From Paracoccaceae bacterium (GTDB lineage Bacteria > Pseudomonadota > Alphaproteobacteria > Rhodobacterales > Rhodobacteraceae): a DNA stretch of 9,387 nt. Location: contig JALSHK010000458.1 of the NCBI GenBank assembly GCA_026982275.1, positions 1-9,387 of the forward strand. Reading direction: 5' to 3'. Under the pieces are notes generated by a model. It had not been told where the DNA came from, did no database searches, and saw only the letters and a list, made by a program, of their open reading frames with translations. How positions within the stretch are numbered: position 1 is the stretch's first letter; every line of letters starts with the position of its first letter. The position numbers and the translations under genes are program-made. Shown piece by piece: positions 1 to 6,572 of this stretch.

Positions 1-788
1 TGCGCAAGAGGATCATCCGCCAGACCCGCGAGGCGATCGAGACTTATAGCATGGTGGAGCGCGGCGCGCGCTGGATGGTGTGCCTTTCGGGCGGCAAGGA
101 CAGCTATACCCTGCTGGCGGCGCTGGTGGAGCTGAAATGGCGCGGACTATTGCCGGTGGAGCTGCTGGCGGTAAACCTTGATCAGGGCCAGCCCGGCTTT
201 CCGGCCACAGTATTACCGGCGTTTCTTGAGAAAATGGGGGTGGAGCACCGGATCGAATATCAGGATACCTATTCGGTCGTGATGGATAAGGTCCCCGAGG
301 GGAAAACCCTTTGCGCGCTTTGCTCGCGCTTGCGGCGCGGCAATCTTTATCGCATCGCGCGAGAGGAAGGCTGCTCGGCGGTGGTGCTGGGGCATCATCG
401 TGACGACGCGCTCGAGACCTTTTTCATGAACCTTTTTCATGGCGGCAAGCTGGCGGCGATGCCGGGAAAGCTGCTGAATGATCAGGGCGATCTTTTCGTG
501 CTGCGCCCGCTGATCAATGTGGCCGAGGCCGATTGCGAAAAATTCGCCACCGCGATGGATTATCCGATTATTCCCTGCGATCTTTGCGGCTCGCAGGATG
601 GCTTGCAGCGCCAGCAGATCAAGCGCCTGCTGGATGGCTGGGAGCAAAATTCCCCCGGGCGGCGCAATGTGATTTTCAAGGCCCTGACCAACGGCAACCC
701 CGGCCATTTGCTCGATCCCGATATGTTTGACTTCAAATCCCTGCAACGAATCGCCCCGACAGCGCCTGACAGCCCCAAAAACCCTTGA
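1..788 (+). CDS. ttcA: tRNA 2-thiocytidine(32) synthetase TtcA, 5' end cut off by the window edge
   Basis: TtcA is a cytoplasmic, ATP-dependent iron-sulfur enzyme that adenylates cytidine 32 in the anticodon loop of certain tRNAs and replaces its oxygen with sulfur. The frame is already open at base 3, where the residues RKRIIRQTREAIETYS precede the first ATG at 51. These belong to the conserved TtcA N-terminus, so that ATG is internal and the true start lies left of the window. The PP-loop ATP site SGGKDS is at 87–104. A CALC pair at 312–323 and a second pair, CDLC, within PCDLCGSQ at 576–587 match the cysteines that hold the [4Fe-4S] cluster in this family. GHHRDDALETFFMNLFHGGK is also typical of TtcA. 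The C-terminus ends at TGA 786–788. The E. coli enzyme is about 311 residues; 261 are visible here, so a few tens are missing. TilS is the main alternative, but the CxxC pairs and the family sequence favour TtcA. Confidence 0.95.
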   Translation, partial: RKRIIRQTREAIETYSMVERGARWMVCLSGGKDSYTLLAALVELKWRGLLPVELLAVNLDQGQPGFPATVLPAFLEKMGVEHRIEYQDTYSVVMDKVPEGKTLCALCSRLRRGNLYRIAREEGCSAVVLGHHRDDALETFFMNLFHGGKLAAMPGKLLNDQGDLFVLRPLINVAEADCEKFATAMDYPIIPCDLCGSQDGLQRQQIKRLLDGWEQNSPGRRNVIFKALTNGNPGHLLDPDMFDFKSLQRIAPTAPDSPKNP

Positions 789-842
789 CCTTTTGCGCCG
801 CAGGCTGTTGAACCCAAGCTGACGAATTCTTGACCGCCAAGC

Positions 843-846
843 GGAG
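843..846 (+). promoter_or_regulatory. Shine-Dalgarno sequence that fixes the yidC start
   Basis: GGAG lies 8 bases before the ATG at 855. An in-frame GTG at 846 begins inside this ribosome binding site, so it is an unlikely start. The ATG-initiated protein begins MEDQNKN, the usual alphaproteobacterial YidC N-terminus. No convincing promoter was found in the 66 bases between ttcA and yidC. Confidence 0.7.
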
Positions 847-854
847 TGTTTCCT

Positions 855-2657
855 ATGGAAGACCAAAATAAAAATATGATTCTGGCCATTGTGTTGAGCA
901 TGGCGGTGATTTTCGGCTGGACGATATTTTTTCCACAAGAGCCGGTGCCGGTAGAGCCGGGAACGGATCTGGCCGCCCTGCCCGAAGGTTCCGTGCCCCC
1001 GATCGGGGCCGAGGCCGGAACCACCCCGCCCGCTATTGCCGGCTCGCCGGCGGTGGCACCCGCTGTTCAGGAGCAAGCTGCCGAAGCCGCGCGGATCGAT
1101 ATTCGCACCCCCGAGCTTTCCGGCTCGATCTCATTGCTGGGGGGGCGGATCGATGATCTGCACCTCACGGAATACAACGTAAACCTGGGCGATGATTCCG
1201 AGAAGGTGACCTTGCTATCGCCCACCGACACCGCCAAGCCCTATTATGTGGTTTGGGGCTGGGCCGGCACCGCGGCGGGCGACGGGGGCGGCACCCCGAA
1301 TGCATCCACCGTCTGGAGCCTGGAAAGCGGCAGTGTTTTGACCGATACCACGCCGGTTACGCTGAAATGGGATAACGGGTCCGGTCTGATTTTCCGCCGC
1401 ACGATCTCGGTGGATGAAGAATATATGTTCGATATCGAACAAAGCGTGGAAAACACCACCGGTAGCTCGGTCCGCCTTGCGCCTTACGGCATTATTGCCC
1501 GCAATGGCGAGCCGGAAACGCAAGGATTTTATCTGCTGCACGAAGGGGTGGTTCGCGCCTCGGATGGCGAGCTGGAAGAGATAAAATACAAGGACATGCC
1601 CGATTTTGCCGTCATCCCCGGCGATGGCGCGGTGGATATCATCGAGGTGCAGAAAAATGGCTGGATCGGCTTTACCGACAAATACTGGATGACGACCCTG
1701 ATCCCCGCCCCCGGCACGGGCTTTAATTCCGTAGCCAAATATACCGCGGCCACCGACACCTACCAGACCGATATGCGCTTTGCCGCCATGGATGTGCCTG
1801 CCGGCCAAAGCGCAGTGATGAATACCTCGCTTTTTGCCGGTGCCAAAGTGGTGGAAACCATCAAAGGCTATGAAGCGGATCGCGGAATCGAGAATTTTAT
1901 CGACTCCATCGACTGGGGCTGGTTCTATTTCATTACCAAGCCGATGCAAGGGCTGCTGGCATGGGTTCACAGCATCGTTGGCAATATGGGTTTTGCCATT
2001 ATCGGCCTGACGCTGATCGTAAAGATTCTGCTGTTTCCGCTGGCCTATAAATCGGCGGTTTCGATGGCAAAGATGAAAAAGCTGCAGCCGGAAATGGTCA
2101 AGCTGAAGGAGCGTTTTGGTGATGACAAGCAAGCGCTGCAAAAAGAAACCATGGCGTTTTACAAGAAAGAGGGGGTTAATCCTGCGGCGGGCTGCTTGCC
2201 GATCCTGATCCAGATCCCGATCTTCTTTGCCCTCTATAAGGTGTTGTTTGTGGCCATTGAAATGCGGCATGCGCCGTTTATCTGGTGGATTCAGGATCTC
2301 TCCGCCCCCGATCCCTCTAGTTGGCTCAATCTGTTTGGCTTGTTGCCCTATGATGTTTCATGGGCGCCGCAGCTGCTTTCGATCGGGTTGTTCCCTGTCC
2401 TGATGGGGATCACCATGTGGATGCAGCAAAAGCTCAATCCCGCCCCCACCGAGAAAACCCAGGCGATGATTCTGGCGTGGATGCCCTGGGTGTTCATGTT
2501 CATGCTTGGCGGCTTTGCTTCGGGGCTGGTGATCTACTGGGTGGCCAACAACACGCTCACCTTCCTGCAGCAATATTTCATCATGCGCAGCCAAGGGGTG
2601 AAGCCCGATGTGTTTGGCAATATCATTTCCGGCTTCAAAAAGAAAAACTCTGAATAG
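855..2657 (+). CDS. yidC: Membrane protein insertase YidC (Oxa1 family)
   Basis: YidC inserts and folds inner-membrane proteins, alone or with the Sec translocon. The protein is 600 residues from the ATG at 855. A first membrane segment (about 8–26) is followed by a Pro/Ala/Gly/Glu-rich linker to about residue 75 and then a large periplasmic beta domain. The conserved Oxa1 core begins near residue 357 with WFYFITKPMQ. Its membrane segments lie at about 376–396, 447–470, 510–527 and 538–578. The family motif MAKMKKLQPEM is at 404–414, and CLPILIQIPIFFALYKV starts at 447. The position of the groove arginine of E. coli YidC (Arg366) appears to be Lys390 here, a substitution I recall from alphaproteobacterial homologues. 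The protein is longer than E. coli YidC (548 residues), mainly because of the linker. It heads a compact run with the MOSC, engB and argB genes, the next start lying only 3 bases after its stop. Confidence 0.97.
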   Translation: MEDQNKNMILAIVLSMAVIFGWTIFFPQEPVPVEPGTDLAALPEGSVPPIGAEAGTTPPAIAGSPAVAPAVQEQAAEAARIDIRTPELSGSISLLGGRIDDLHLTEYNVNLGDDSEKVTLLSPTDTAKPYYVVWGWAGTAAGDGGGTPNASTVWSLESGSVLTDTTPVTLKWDNGSGLIFRRTISVDEEYMFDIEQSVENTTGSSVRLAPYGIIARNGEPETQGFYLLHEGVVRASDGELEEIKYKDMPDFAVIPGDGAVDIIEVQKNGWIGFTDKYWMTTLIPAPGTGFNSVAKYTAATDTYQTDMRFAAMDVPAGQSAVMNTSLFAGAKVVETIKGYEADRGIENFIDSIDWGWFYFITKPMQGLLAWVHSIVGNMGFAIIGLTLIVKILLFPLAYKSAVSMAKMKKLQPEMVKLKERFGDDKQALQKETMAFYKKEGVNPAAGCLPILIQIPIFFALYKVLFVAIEMRHAPFIWWIQDLSAPDPSSWLNLFGLLPYDVSWAPQLLSIGLFPVLMGITMWMQQKLNPAPTEKTQAMILAWMPWVFMFMLGGFASGLVIYWVANNTLTFLQQYFIMRSQGVKPDVFGNIISGFKKKNSE

Positions 2658-2660
2658 GCC

Positions 2661-3416
2661 GTGCCCTCGATCGCCCATATTTCGTGCCACCCCATAAAGG
2701 GGGTGGGGCGCATGGCGCTACAGTCTATCCGGCTGGAAGCCGGAAAAACCATGCACGGCGACCGCAAATGGGCGGTCACGCATGCGGCCAGCAGATTTGA
2801 TCCAGAGGCCCCGGAATGGATAGCCTGCAACAATTTCATCCGAGGAGCCAAAGCGCCTGCCCTTCAGGCAATTTCGATCAGCCAGTATGTGATTGGCAGC
2901 GACATGTTGCTAAAGCATCCGGCTCATCCGGCCTTTCGCTTCAACCCTGAAAACAAGGCCGAGCATAAAGGCTTTATTGAGTGGCTGGCGCAATTTGTGC
3001 CACAAAACCGCGCCCGGCCTGCGGCGCTGGTGGCCGCGCCGGATCGCGGCATGACAGACAGCCCCTTTCCTTCGATCTCGATCCTCAATCTGGCCTCGCT
3101 GGCAGAGCTTTCGGCCAAGGCGGGCCGCGTGATGGACCCTGCGCGCTTTCGCGGCAATATCTGGCTCGACGGGCTGGACGCATGGGAGGAATTCAGCTGG
3201 ATCGGAAAGACCCTGCGCCTTGGCAGGGCCGAGGTGATCATCCGCGAGCGCATTACCCGCTGCGTGGCCACCCATGCGGACCCTTTGACGGGCCAAGCAG
3301 ATGTGGATACGCTGGGCCTGCTGGAAGCCGGCTGGGACCATAAGGATTTCGGCGTTTACGGCGAGGTGGTGAAATCCGGTATGGCCGAATGTGATGATGG
3401 AGCGCATATATTATGA
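2661..3416 (+). CDS. MOSC domain-containing protein
   Basis: MOSC domains are beta-barrel folds related to the C-terminal domain of eukaryotic molybdenum cofactor sulfurase. Some bind molybdenum cofactor or transfer sulfur through a cysteine, but the role of this protein is unknown. The N-terminal barrel module IAHISCHPIKGVG is at residues 4–16. The MOSC core spans about 134–240, with FRGNIWLDGLDAWEE from 163, ERITRCVATHADPLTG at 196–211 holding the candidate cysteine Cys201, and FGVYGEVVKSG at 230–240. The GTG at 2661 is chosen because the conserved N-terminus begins directly after it; the next in-frame ATG (2712) would remove that part. There is no strong ribosome binding site. The start lies 3 bases past the yidC stop, so translation is probably coupled. 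Its stop overlaps the engB start as ATGA. Length is 251 residues. Assignment to the domain is firm; a substrate cannot be inferred. Confidence 0.88.
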   Translation: MPSIAHISCHPIKGVGRMALQSIRLEAGKTMHGDRKWAVTHAASRFDPEAPEWIACNNFIRGAKAPALQAISISQYVIGSDMLLKHPAHPAFRFNPENKAEHKGFIEWLAQFVPQNRARPAALVAAPDRGMTDSPFPSISILNLASLAELSAKAGRVMDPARFRGNIWLDGLDAWEEFSWIGKTLRLGRAEVIIRERITRCVATHADPLTGQADVDTLGLLEAGWDHKDFGVYGEVVKSGMAECDDGAHIL

Positions 3417-4063
3417 ACCTACCCTACCCCTTGGCGGCTACCCCCGAACCGTTGGCGCTGGAGCGCGGGCGCAAGCTATTCGCCGGCAATACCGACTTTC
3501 TGAAGGGCGTGGTGGCGATGGATGGCATGCCGCCCGCCGACCGGATAGAGGTATGCTTTGCCGGGCGCTCCAATGTCGGGAAATCCAGCCTGATCAACGC
3601 CATTACCGGCCGCAAGGCCCTGGCGCGGACCTCCAACACCCCGGGGCGCACGCAAGAGATCAACTATTTCACCCTGCTGGATAGCCATTATCTGGTGGAT
3701 CTGCCGGGATATGGCTATGCCAATGCGCCCTTGCCGGTGGTGGAGAAATGGCAGCGCCTGCTCAAGGCCTATCTTTCGGGCCGCGCTACCCTGCGCCGCG
3801 TATTCATGCTGATCGATAGCCGCCACGGGCCAAAAGCGGTGGATGAGGAAATCATGGATTTGCTGGGAACGGCGGCGGTGACCTTCCAAGTGGTGCTGAC
3901 CAAGATCGACAAGCCAAGCAAGGGCGATTATACCAAGGTATTGGAGCAAACCCGCAAGGTGCTGCAAAAATACCCCGCCGCCTATCCCGAGATCATCGCG
4001 ACCTCGTCGGAAAAAGGCACGGGGCTGGATATTTTGCGCACCACCATTGCCACAATGGAGTAG
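3413..4063 (+). CDS. engB: Ribosome biogenesis GTPase EngB (YihA/YsxC)
   Basis: EngB is a small essential GTPase of the TrmE-Era-EngA-EngB family that acts late in assembly of the large ribosomal subunit (shown for B. subtilis YsxC); in E. coli its loss is linked to cell-division defects. All GTPase motifs are visible in the 216-residue protein. G1 is GRSNVGKS at 51–58. The G2 region TSNTPGRTQ is at 73–81 and is distinctive for this subfamily. G3 is DLPG at 96–99 within LVDLPGYGYA. G4 is TKID at 163–166. The G5-like ATSSEKGTG is at 196–204. The start ATG overlaps the MOSC stop in a 4-base ATGA junction, which fixes the start and implies translational coupling. The argB start follows after 6 bases. 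The N-terminal extension of about 45 residues before the G domain is normal for proteobacterial EngB. Confidence 0.96.
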   Translation: MNLPYPLAATPEPLALERGRKLFAGNTDFLKGVVAMDGMPPADRIEVCFAGRSNVGKSSLINAITGRKALARTSNTPGRTQEINYFTLLDSHYLVDLPGYGYANAPLPVVEKWQRLLKAYLSGRATLRRVFMLIDSRHGPKAVDEEIMDLLGTAAVTFQVVLTKIDKPSKGDYTKVLEQTRKVLQKYPAAYPEIIATSSEKGTGLDILRTTIATME

Positions 4064-4069
4064 CCCCGT

Positions 4070-4939
4070 ATGGAGAAATCATCCGCCATGAAAAGCGACT
4101 GGATTGCCACCGCCCGCACACTCTCCGAAGCGCTGCCGTTCTTGCAGCGCTATGATGGCGCGACCGTGGTGATCAAATTTGGCGGCCATGCCATGGGGGA
4201 TGATGCCGCGATGGAGCGCTTCGCCCGCGATATCGTCTTGATGAAACAAACCAATGTGCATCCGGTTATCGTGCATGGTGGCGGGCCGATGATCAATGCG
4301 ATGCTGGAGCGGCTCGGGGTGAAATCCGGGTTTGTGAATGGCAAGCGGGTGACGGATGCCGCCACGATGGAAGTGGTGGAAATGGTGCTGTCCGGCTCGG
4401 TCAACAAGCGGATTGTGGCGGCGATCAATGCCCAGGGCGGCAAGGCGGTAGGGCTTTCGGGAAAGGACGCCAACCTGATCACCTGCGAGCCGGCAGATCC
4501 GGCGCTGGGGCTGGTGGGCAAGCCTGTGGAGATAGACCCTTCGGTCATCACCAGCTTTCAAGACACCGATTTTATTCCGGTGGTTGCGCCCATTGGCGCG
4601 GGCCGCAATGGCGAGACCTATAATATCAACGGCGATACGGCAGCGGGGGCGATTGCCGCCGCGCTCAAGGCGGACCGCTTGCTTCTGCTCACCGATGTTG
4701 CGGGCGTAAAAGACGCCGACGGTGATGTGGTGACAGAGCTGACCCCGCAAACCGTGCGCCAGCTCACTGATGAAGGCGTGATCGCGGGGGGAATGATCCC
4801 GAAAACCGAAACCGCGCTGAGCGCGATCGAGGGCGGCGTGCGCGCGGTTGTGATCCTTGACGGGCGCGCGCCGCATGCCTGCCTGCTGGAGCTATTCACC
4901 CCCCACGGCGCGGGTAGCATCATTCGCAGCGCCGGTTAG
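4070..4939 (+). CDS. argB: Acetylglutamate kinase ArgB
   Basis: ArgB phosphorylates N-acetylglutamate, the second step of arginine synthesis, in the cytoplasm. The 289-residue protein shows the amino acid kinase motifs KFGGHAMG (36–43), HGGGPMIN (69–76), GKRVTD (91–96) with the substrate-binding arginine, LSGKDANL (129–136), YNINGDTAAGAIAAALKADR (184–203) and GGMIPK (240–245). The N-terminal segment WIATARTLSEALPFLQRY (11–28) resembles the extra helix that makes hexameric, arginine-inhibited kinases. Feedback inhibition by arginine is therefore likely, but this is inferred. The ATG at 4070 has GGAG at 4057–4060 with 9-base spacing. An internal ATG at 4088 would give a protein six residues shorter, with GGAG 12 bases upstream, and cannot be fully excluded. 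It is the last gene of the yidC run. Its TAG stop overlaps the stop of the convergent methyltransferase gene. Confidence 0.96.
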   Translation: MEKSSAMKSDWIATARTLSEALPFLQRYDGATVVIKFGGHAMGDDAAMERFARDIVLMKQTNVHPVIVHGGGPMINAMLERLGVKSGFVNGKRVTDAATMEVVEMVLSGSVNKRIVAAINAQGGKAVGLSGKDANLITCEPADPALGLVGKPVEIDPSVITSFQDTDFIPVVAPIGAGRNGETYNINGDTAAGAIAAALKADRLLLLTDVAGVKDADGDVVTELTPQTVRQLTDEGVIAGGMIPKTETALSAIEGGVRAVVILDGRAPHACLLELFTPHGAGSIIRSAG

Positions 4940-5595
4940 GGCTTTCTTGCCACCAAAAGCAAATTATTGGCGGGCATATCCTGCGGCGGCTCTGGTGCCA
5001 GGCCGGCTTTCGCAAGGGAATCATGCACCCATTGCGCCGGCTTATAGCCAATCTCGGGGGCCTGTGCGCGCAGGCTTTCGTGAAACCGGCGATCCCCTTC
5101 ACTGGCAAATTCGCGCCCGCGCATAAACGGCCCGTAAATGATGCATACACCACCCGATGCCAGCGCCTTGGCGGCTTCGTCAAGCACGGTTCCGGCCTCG
5201 GCTTCGCTGATCAGATGCAAGAGATTCGATAAAATAATCAAATCCTGAGGCGGCCAGTCCGCAGCCCAGCCCGGCCTGCTGGCATTCAAAGGCTGCGCCT
5301 TGGCCAGATTGGGCAAGCCTGCCGTCTCGGCCCATGCATCAATGCTGGACAGGCGCATCGGCTCGATATCCGTTGGCTGCCAGTGCAGGCCGCTATGCGC
5401 GGCGGCATAGCGGATGATATGCTCGCCGGTGCCGCTGGCGATCTCCAGCGCCTGCCCGCGCGCTGGCACGATCGCTTTGATCGCTTGCAATATCGGCTCC
5501 ACATTACGCTGTGCGGCTGGCGCATGCAGCTTTTGCCCGCCCTGCGGGATGGCCACACTGGCGGTTTTTGGCAGTTTTCTCGGGGCTTTGCTCAT
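4936..5595 (-). CDS. DUF938 family SAM-dependent methyltransferase-like protein
   Basis: The 219-residue protein has a class I methyltransferase fold signature. LEIASGTGEH at residues 50–59 is the SAM-binding motif I, preceded by APAAQRNVEPIL (25–36). HWQPTDIEP (71–79) fits motif II with an acidic residue for the SAM ribose. LSNLLHLIS (122–130) corresponds to the DUF938 'NMxHIS' segment. GGVCIIYGPFMRGREF (148–163) and the C-terminal MPANNLLLVAR (207–217) complete the DUF938 pattern. The substrate is unknown. The ATG at 5593–5595 follows only a weak ribosome binding sequence. The gene is transcribed toward argB and overlaps it by four bases at the stops, and it is divergent from the sterol desaturase gene. 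It appears to be a single-gene unit whose promoter would lie in 5596–5723. Confidence 0.87.
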   Translation of the reverse strand: MSKAPRKLPKTASVAIPQGGQKLHAPAAQRNVEPILQAIKAIVPARGQALEIASGTGEHIIRYAAAHSGLHWQPTDIEPMRLSSIDAWAETAGLPNLAKAQPLNASRPGWAADWPPQDLIILSNLLHLISEAEAGTVLDEAAKALASGGVCIIYGPFMRGREFASEGDRRFHESLRAQAPEIGYKPAQWVHDSLAKAGLAPEPPQDMPANNLLLVARKP

Positions 5596-5723
5596 GCGCC
5601 AAGCCTATATTCCAGCGCCAGATGCCACAATGCCGAATTCCGCACCCCTCATAAATTCAACATCACGAATATATCTCGTGAATGTGACTTGAAATACCTT
5701 GGCCAAAGCGTCATCTTTTCGCC
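5596..5723. promoter_or_regulatory. Divergent intergenic region containing a 19-base dyad
   Basis: This 128-base, AT-richer stretch separates two divergent genes and should carry both promoters. It contains the dyad TCACGA (5663–5668), a 7-base AT-rich centre, then TCGTGA (5676–5681), a plausible binding site for a dimeric regulator. On the plus strand TTGAAA at 5689–5694 could be a -35 element, but the -10 match 17 bases later (CATCTT, 5712–5717) is poor. On the minus strand the dyad centre reads TATATT, which could serve as a -10 element. No regulator gene is nearby, so operator function is a guess based on symmetry and position. Confidence 0.3.
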
Positions 5724-6521
5724 ATGGAAAATGAATCTACCCTCCGCCTTGGCGTCTTTCTGGGCCTGTTTACCCTGTTTGGCATTCTTGAATTTCTGTT
5801 CCCGCGTCGCGCGCGGGTGCAAAGCCAGGCCAAGAGGTGGACGACGCACTGGATCTTGCTGGTAATCTACAGCATCCTCATCCGGCTGATGGCGCTGCTC
5901 ACCCCCGTGATCGTGGCAACAGGGGCCGCGCAAAATGCGGCGGCCAATGGCTGGGGGCTGTTTAACATGGTGGATCTGCCGATCTGGCTGGAAATGCTGC
6001 TGGCGATTGTGATCCTTGATTGGGCGATCTGGTTTCAGCACCTCGTCACCCATAAAATCCCGTTTTTATGGCGGTTTCACCGCGTGCATCACTCGGATCG
6101 GGATCTTGATGTCTCCTCTGCCATTCGCTTTCACCCCATCGAAATTGCGCTTTCGATGCTGTATAAGGTGGCCTTGGTCTATATTCTCGGCGCGCCCGTG
6201 GTGGCCGTCATCATTTTCGAGGTGATCCTGAATGGGGCCGCCATGTTTAACCACGCCAACATCAATCTGCCCAAATCGCTGGACCGGATCTTGCGGCTAG
6301 TGGTGGTAACGCCCGACATGCACCGGATTCACCACTCTGATAAACGAATCGAGCATGACAGCAATTACGGCTTTTCGGTGTCGATCTGGGATCACCTGTT
6401 TCGCACCTTCACCGCCGAGCCAAAAAACGGCCATGACGGCATGACGGTGGGCCTGCGCTGGCAGGATGACAAACCCCAGAATCTGGTCTGGGTTCTCAAG
6501 CTGCCGGCTGATAAGCTGTAG
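5724..6521 (+). CDS. Sterol desaturase / fatty acid hydroxylase superfamily membrane protein
   Basis: Members of this superfamily are membrane-embedded di-iron enzymes that hydroxylate or desaturate lipids. The 265-residue protein has hydrophobic segments at about 7–26, 42–66, 88–105 and 141–170. The histidine boxes are HLVTH (106–110), HRVHH (119–123), the single histidines in RFHP (137) and FNHANIN (177), and HRIHH (200–204). All ligands expected for an active di-iron centre are present. NYGFSVSIWDHLFRTF (214–229) is also characteristic of the family. The bacterial substrate cannot be read from the sequence; sterol itself is unlikely to be the natural substrate in this lineage. The ATG at 5724 is the only possible start after the in-frame stop at 5685. 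It has no recognisable Shine-Dalgarno sequence. sixA follows 51 bases downstream on the same strand, so the two could share a transcript. Confidence 0.9.
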   Translation: MENESTLRLGVFLGLFTLFGILEFLFPRRARVQSQAKRWTTHWILLVIYSILIRLMALLTPVIVATGAAQNAAANGWGLFNMVDLPIWLEMLLAIVILDWAIWFQHLVTHKIPFLWRFHRVHHSDRDLDVSSAIRFHPIEIALSMLYKVALVYILGAPVVAVIIFEVILNGAAMFNHANINLPKSLDRILRLVVVTPDMHRIHHSDKRIEHDSNYGFSVSIWDHLFRTFTAEPKNGHDGMTVGLRWQDDKPQNLVWVLKLPADKL

Positions 6522-6536
6522 ACAACACGCCGCAAT

Positions 6537-6572
6537 GGGGGCAAGCTTGTAGCCTAACAGCAAGGAGCCCCC
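6537..6572 (+). promoter_or_regulatory. Possible RNA hairpin over the sixA ribosome binding site
   Basis: GGGGGC (6537–6542) is perfectly complementary to GCCCCC (6567–6572), which ends directly against the sixA ATG. Inside it CTTG (6546–6549) can pair with CAAG (6561–6564), leaving an 11-base loop. The sixA Shine-Dalgarno AAGGAG (6562–6567) would be mostly occluded in the folded form. It is not an intrinsic terminator for the upstream gene, because no T-run follows. A regulatory role is inferred only from the pairing. Confidence 0.3.

Noticed and set aside
846..854. GTG at 846 as the yidC start
   Set aside because: The GTG begins in the Shine-Dalgarno sequence that serves the ATG at 855, and the conserved N-terminus starts at that ATG.
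789..854. A yidC promoter in the ttcA–yidC gap
   Set aside because: TTGACC (785–790) and TTGAAC (808–813) resemble -35 elements, but neither has an acceptable -10 hexamer at a normal distance.
213..1076. A 287-codon minus-strand open frame across ttcA and the yidC start
   Set aside because: It is antisense to two well-supported genes and crosses their boundary, with no motifs and no sensible start signal.
1215..2270. A 351-codon open frame on the minus strand opposite yidC
   Set aside because: Its translation is rich in His, Arg and Gly with no recognisable domain, and it lies wholly antisense to a clearly real YidC. It is a shadow of codon bias.
4079..4876. A 265-codon minus-strand open frame opposite argB
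   Set aside because: It is the mirror of ArgB codons, dominated by His, Arg and Ala, with no domain features.
4906..4934. GC-rich stem at the end of argB as an intrinsic terminator
   Set aside because: The stem is only 6 base pairs with a 17-base loop, lies within the coding sequence, and has no T-run on either strand.
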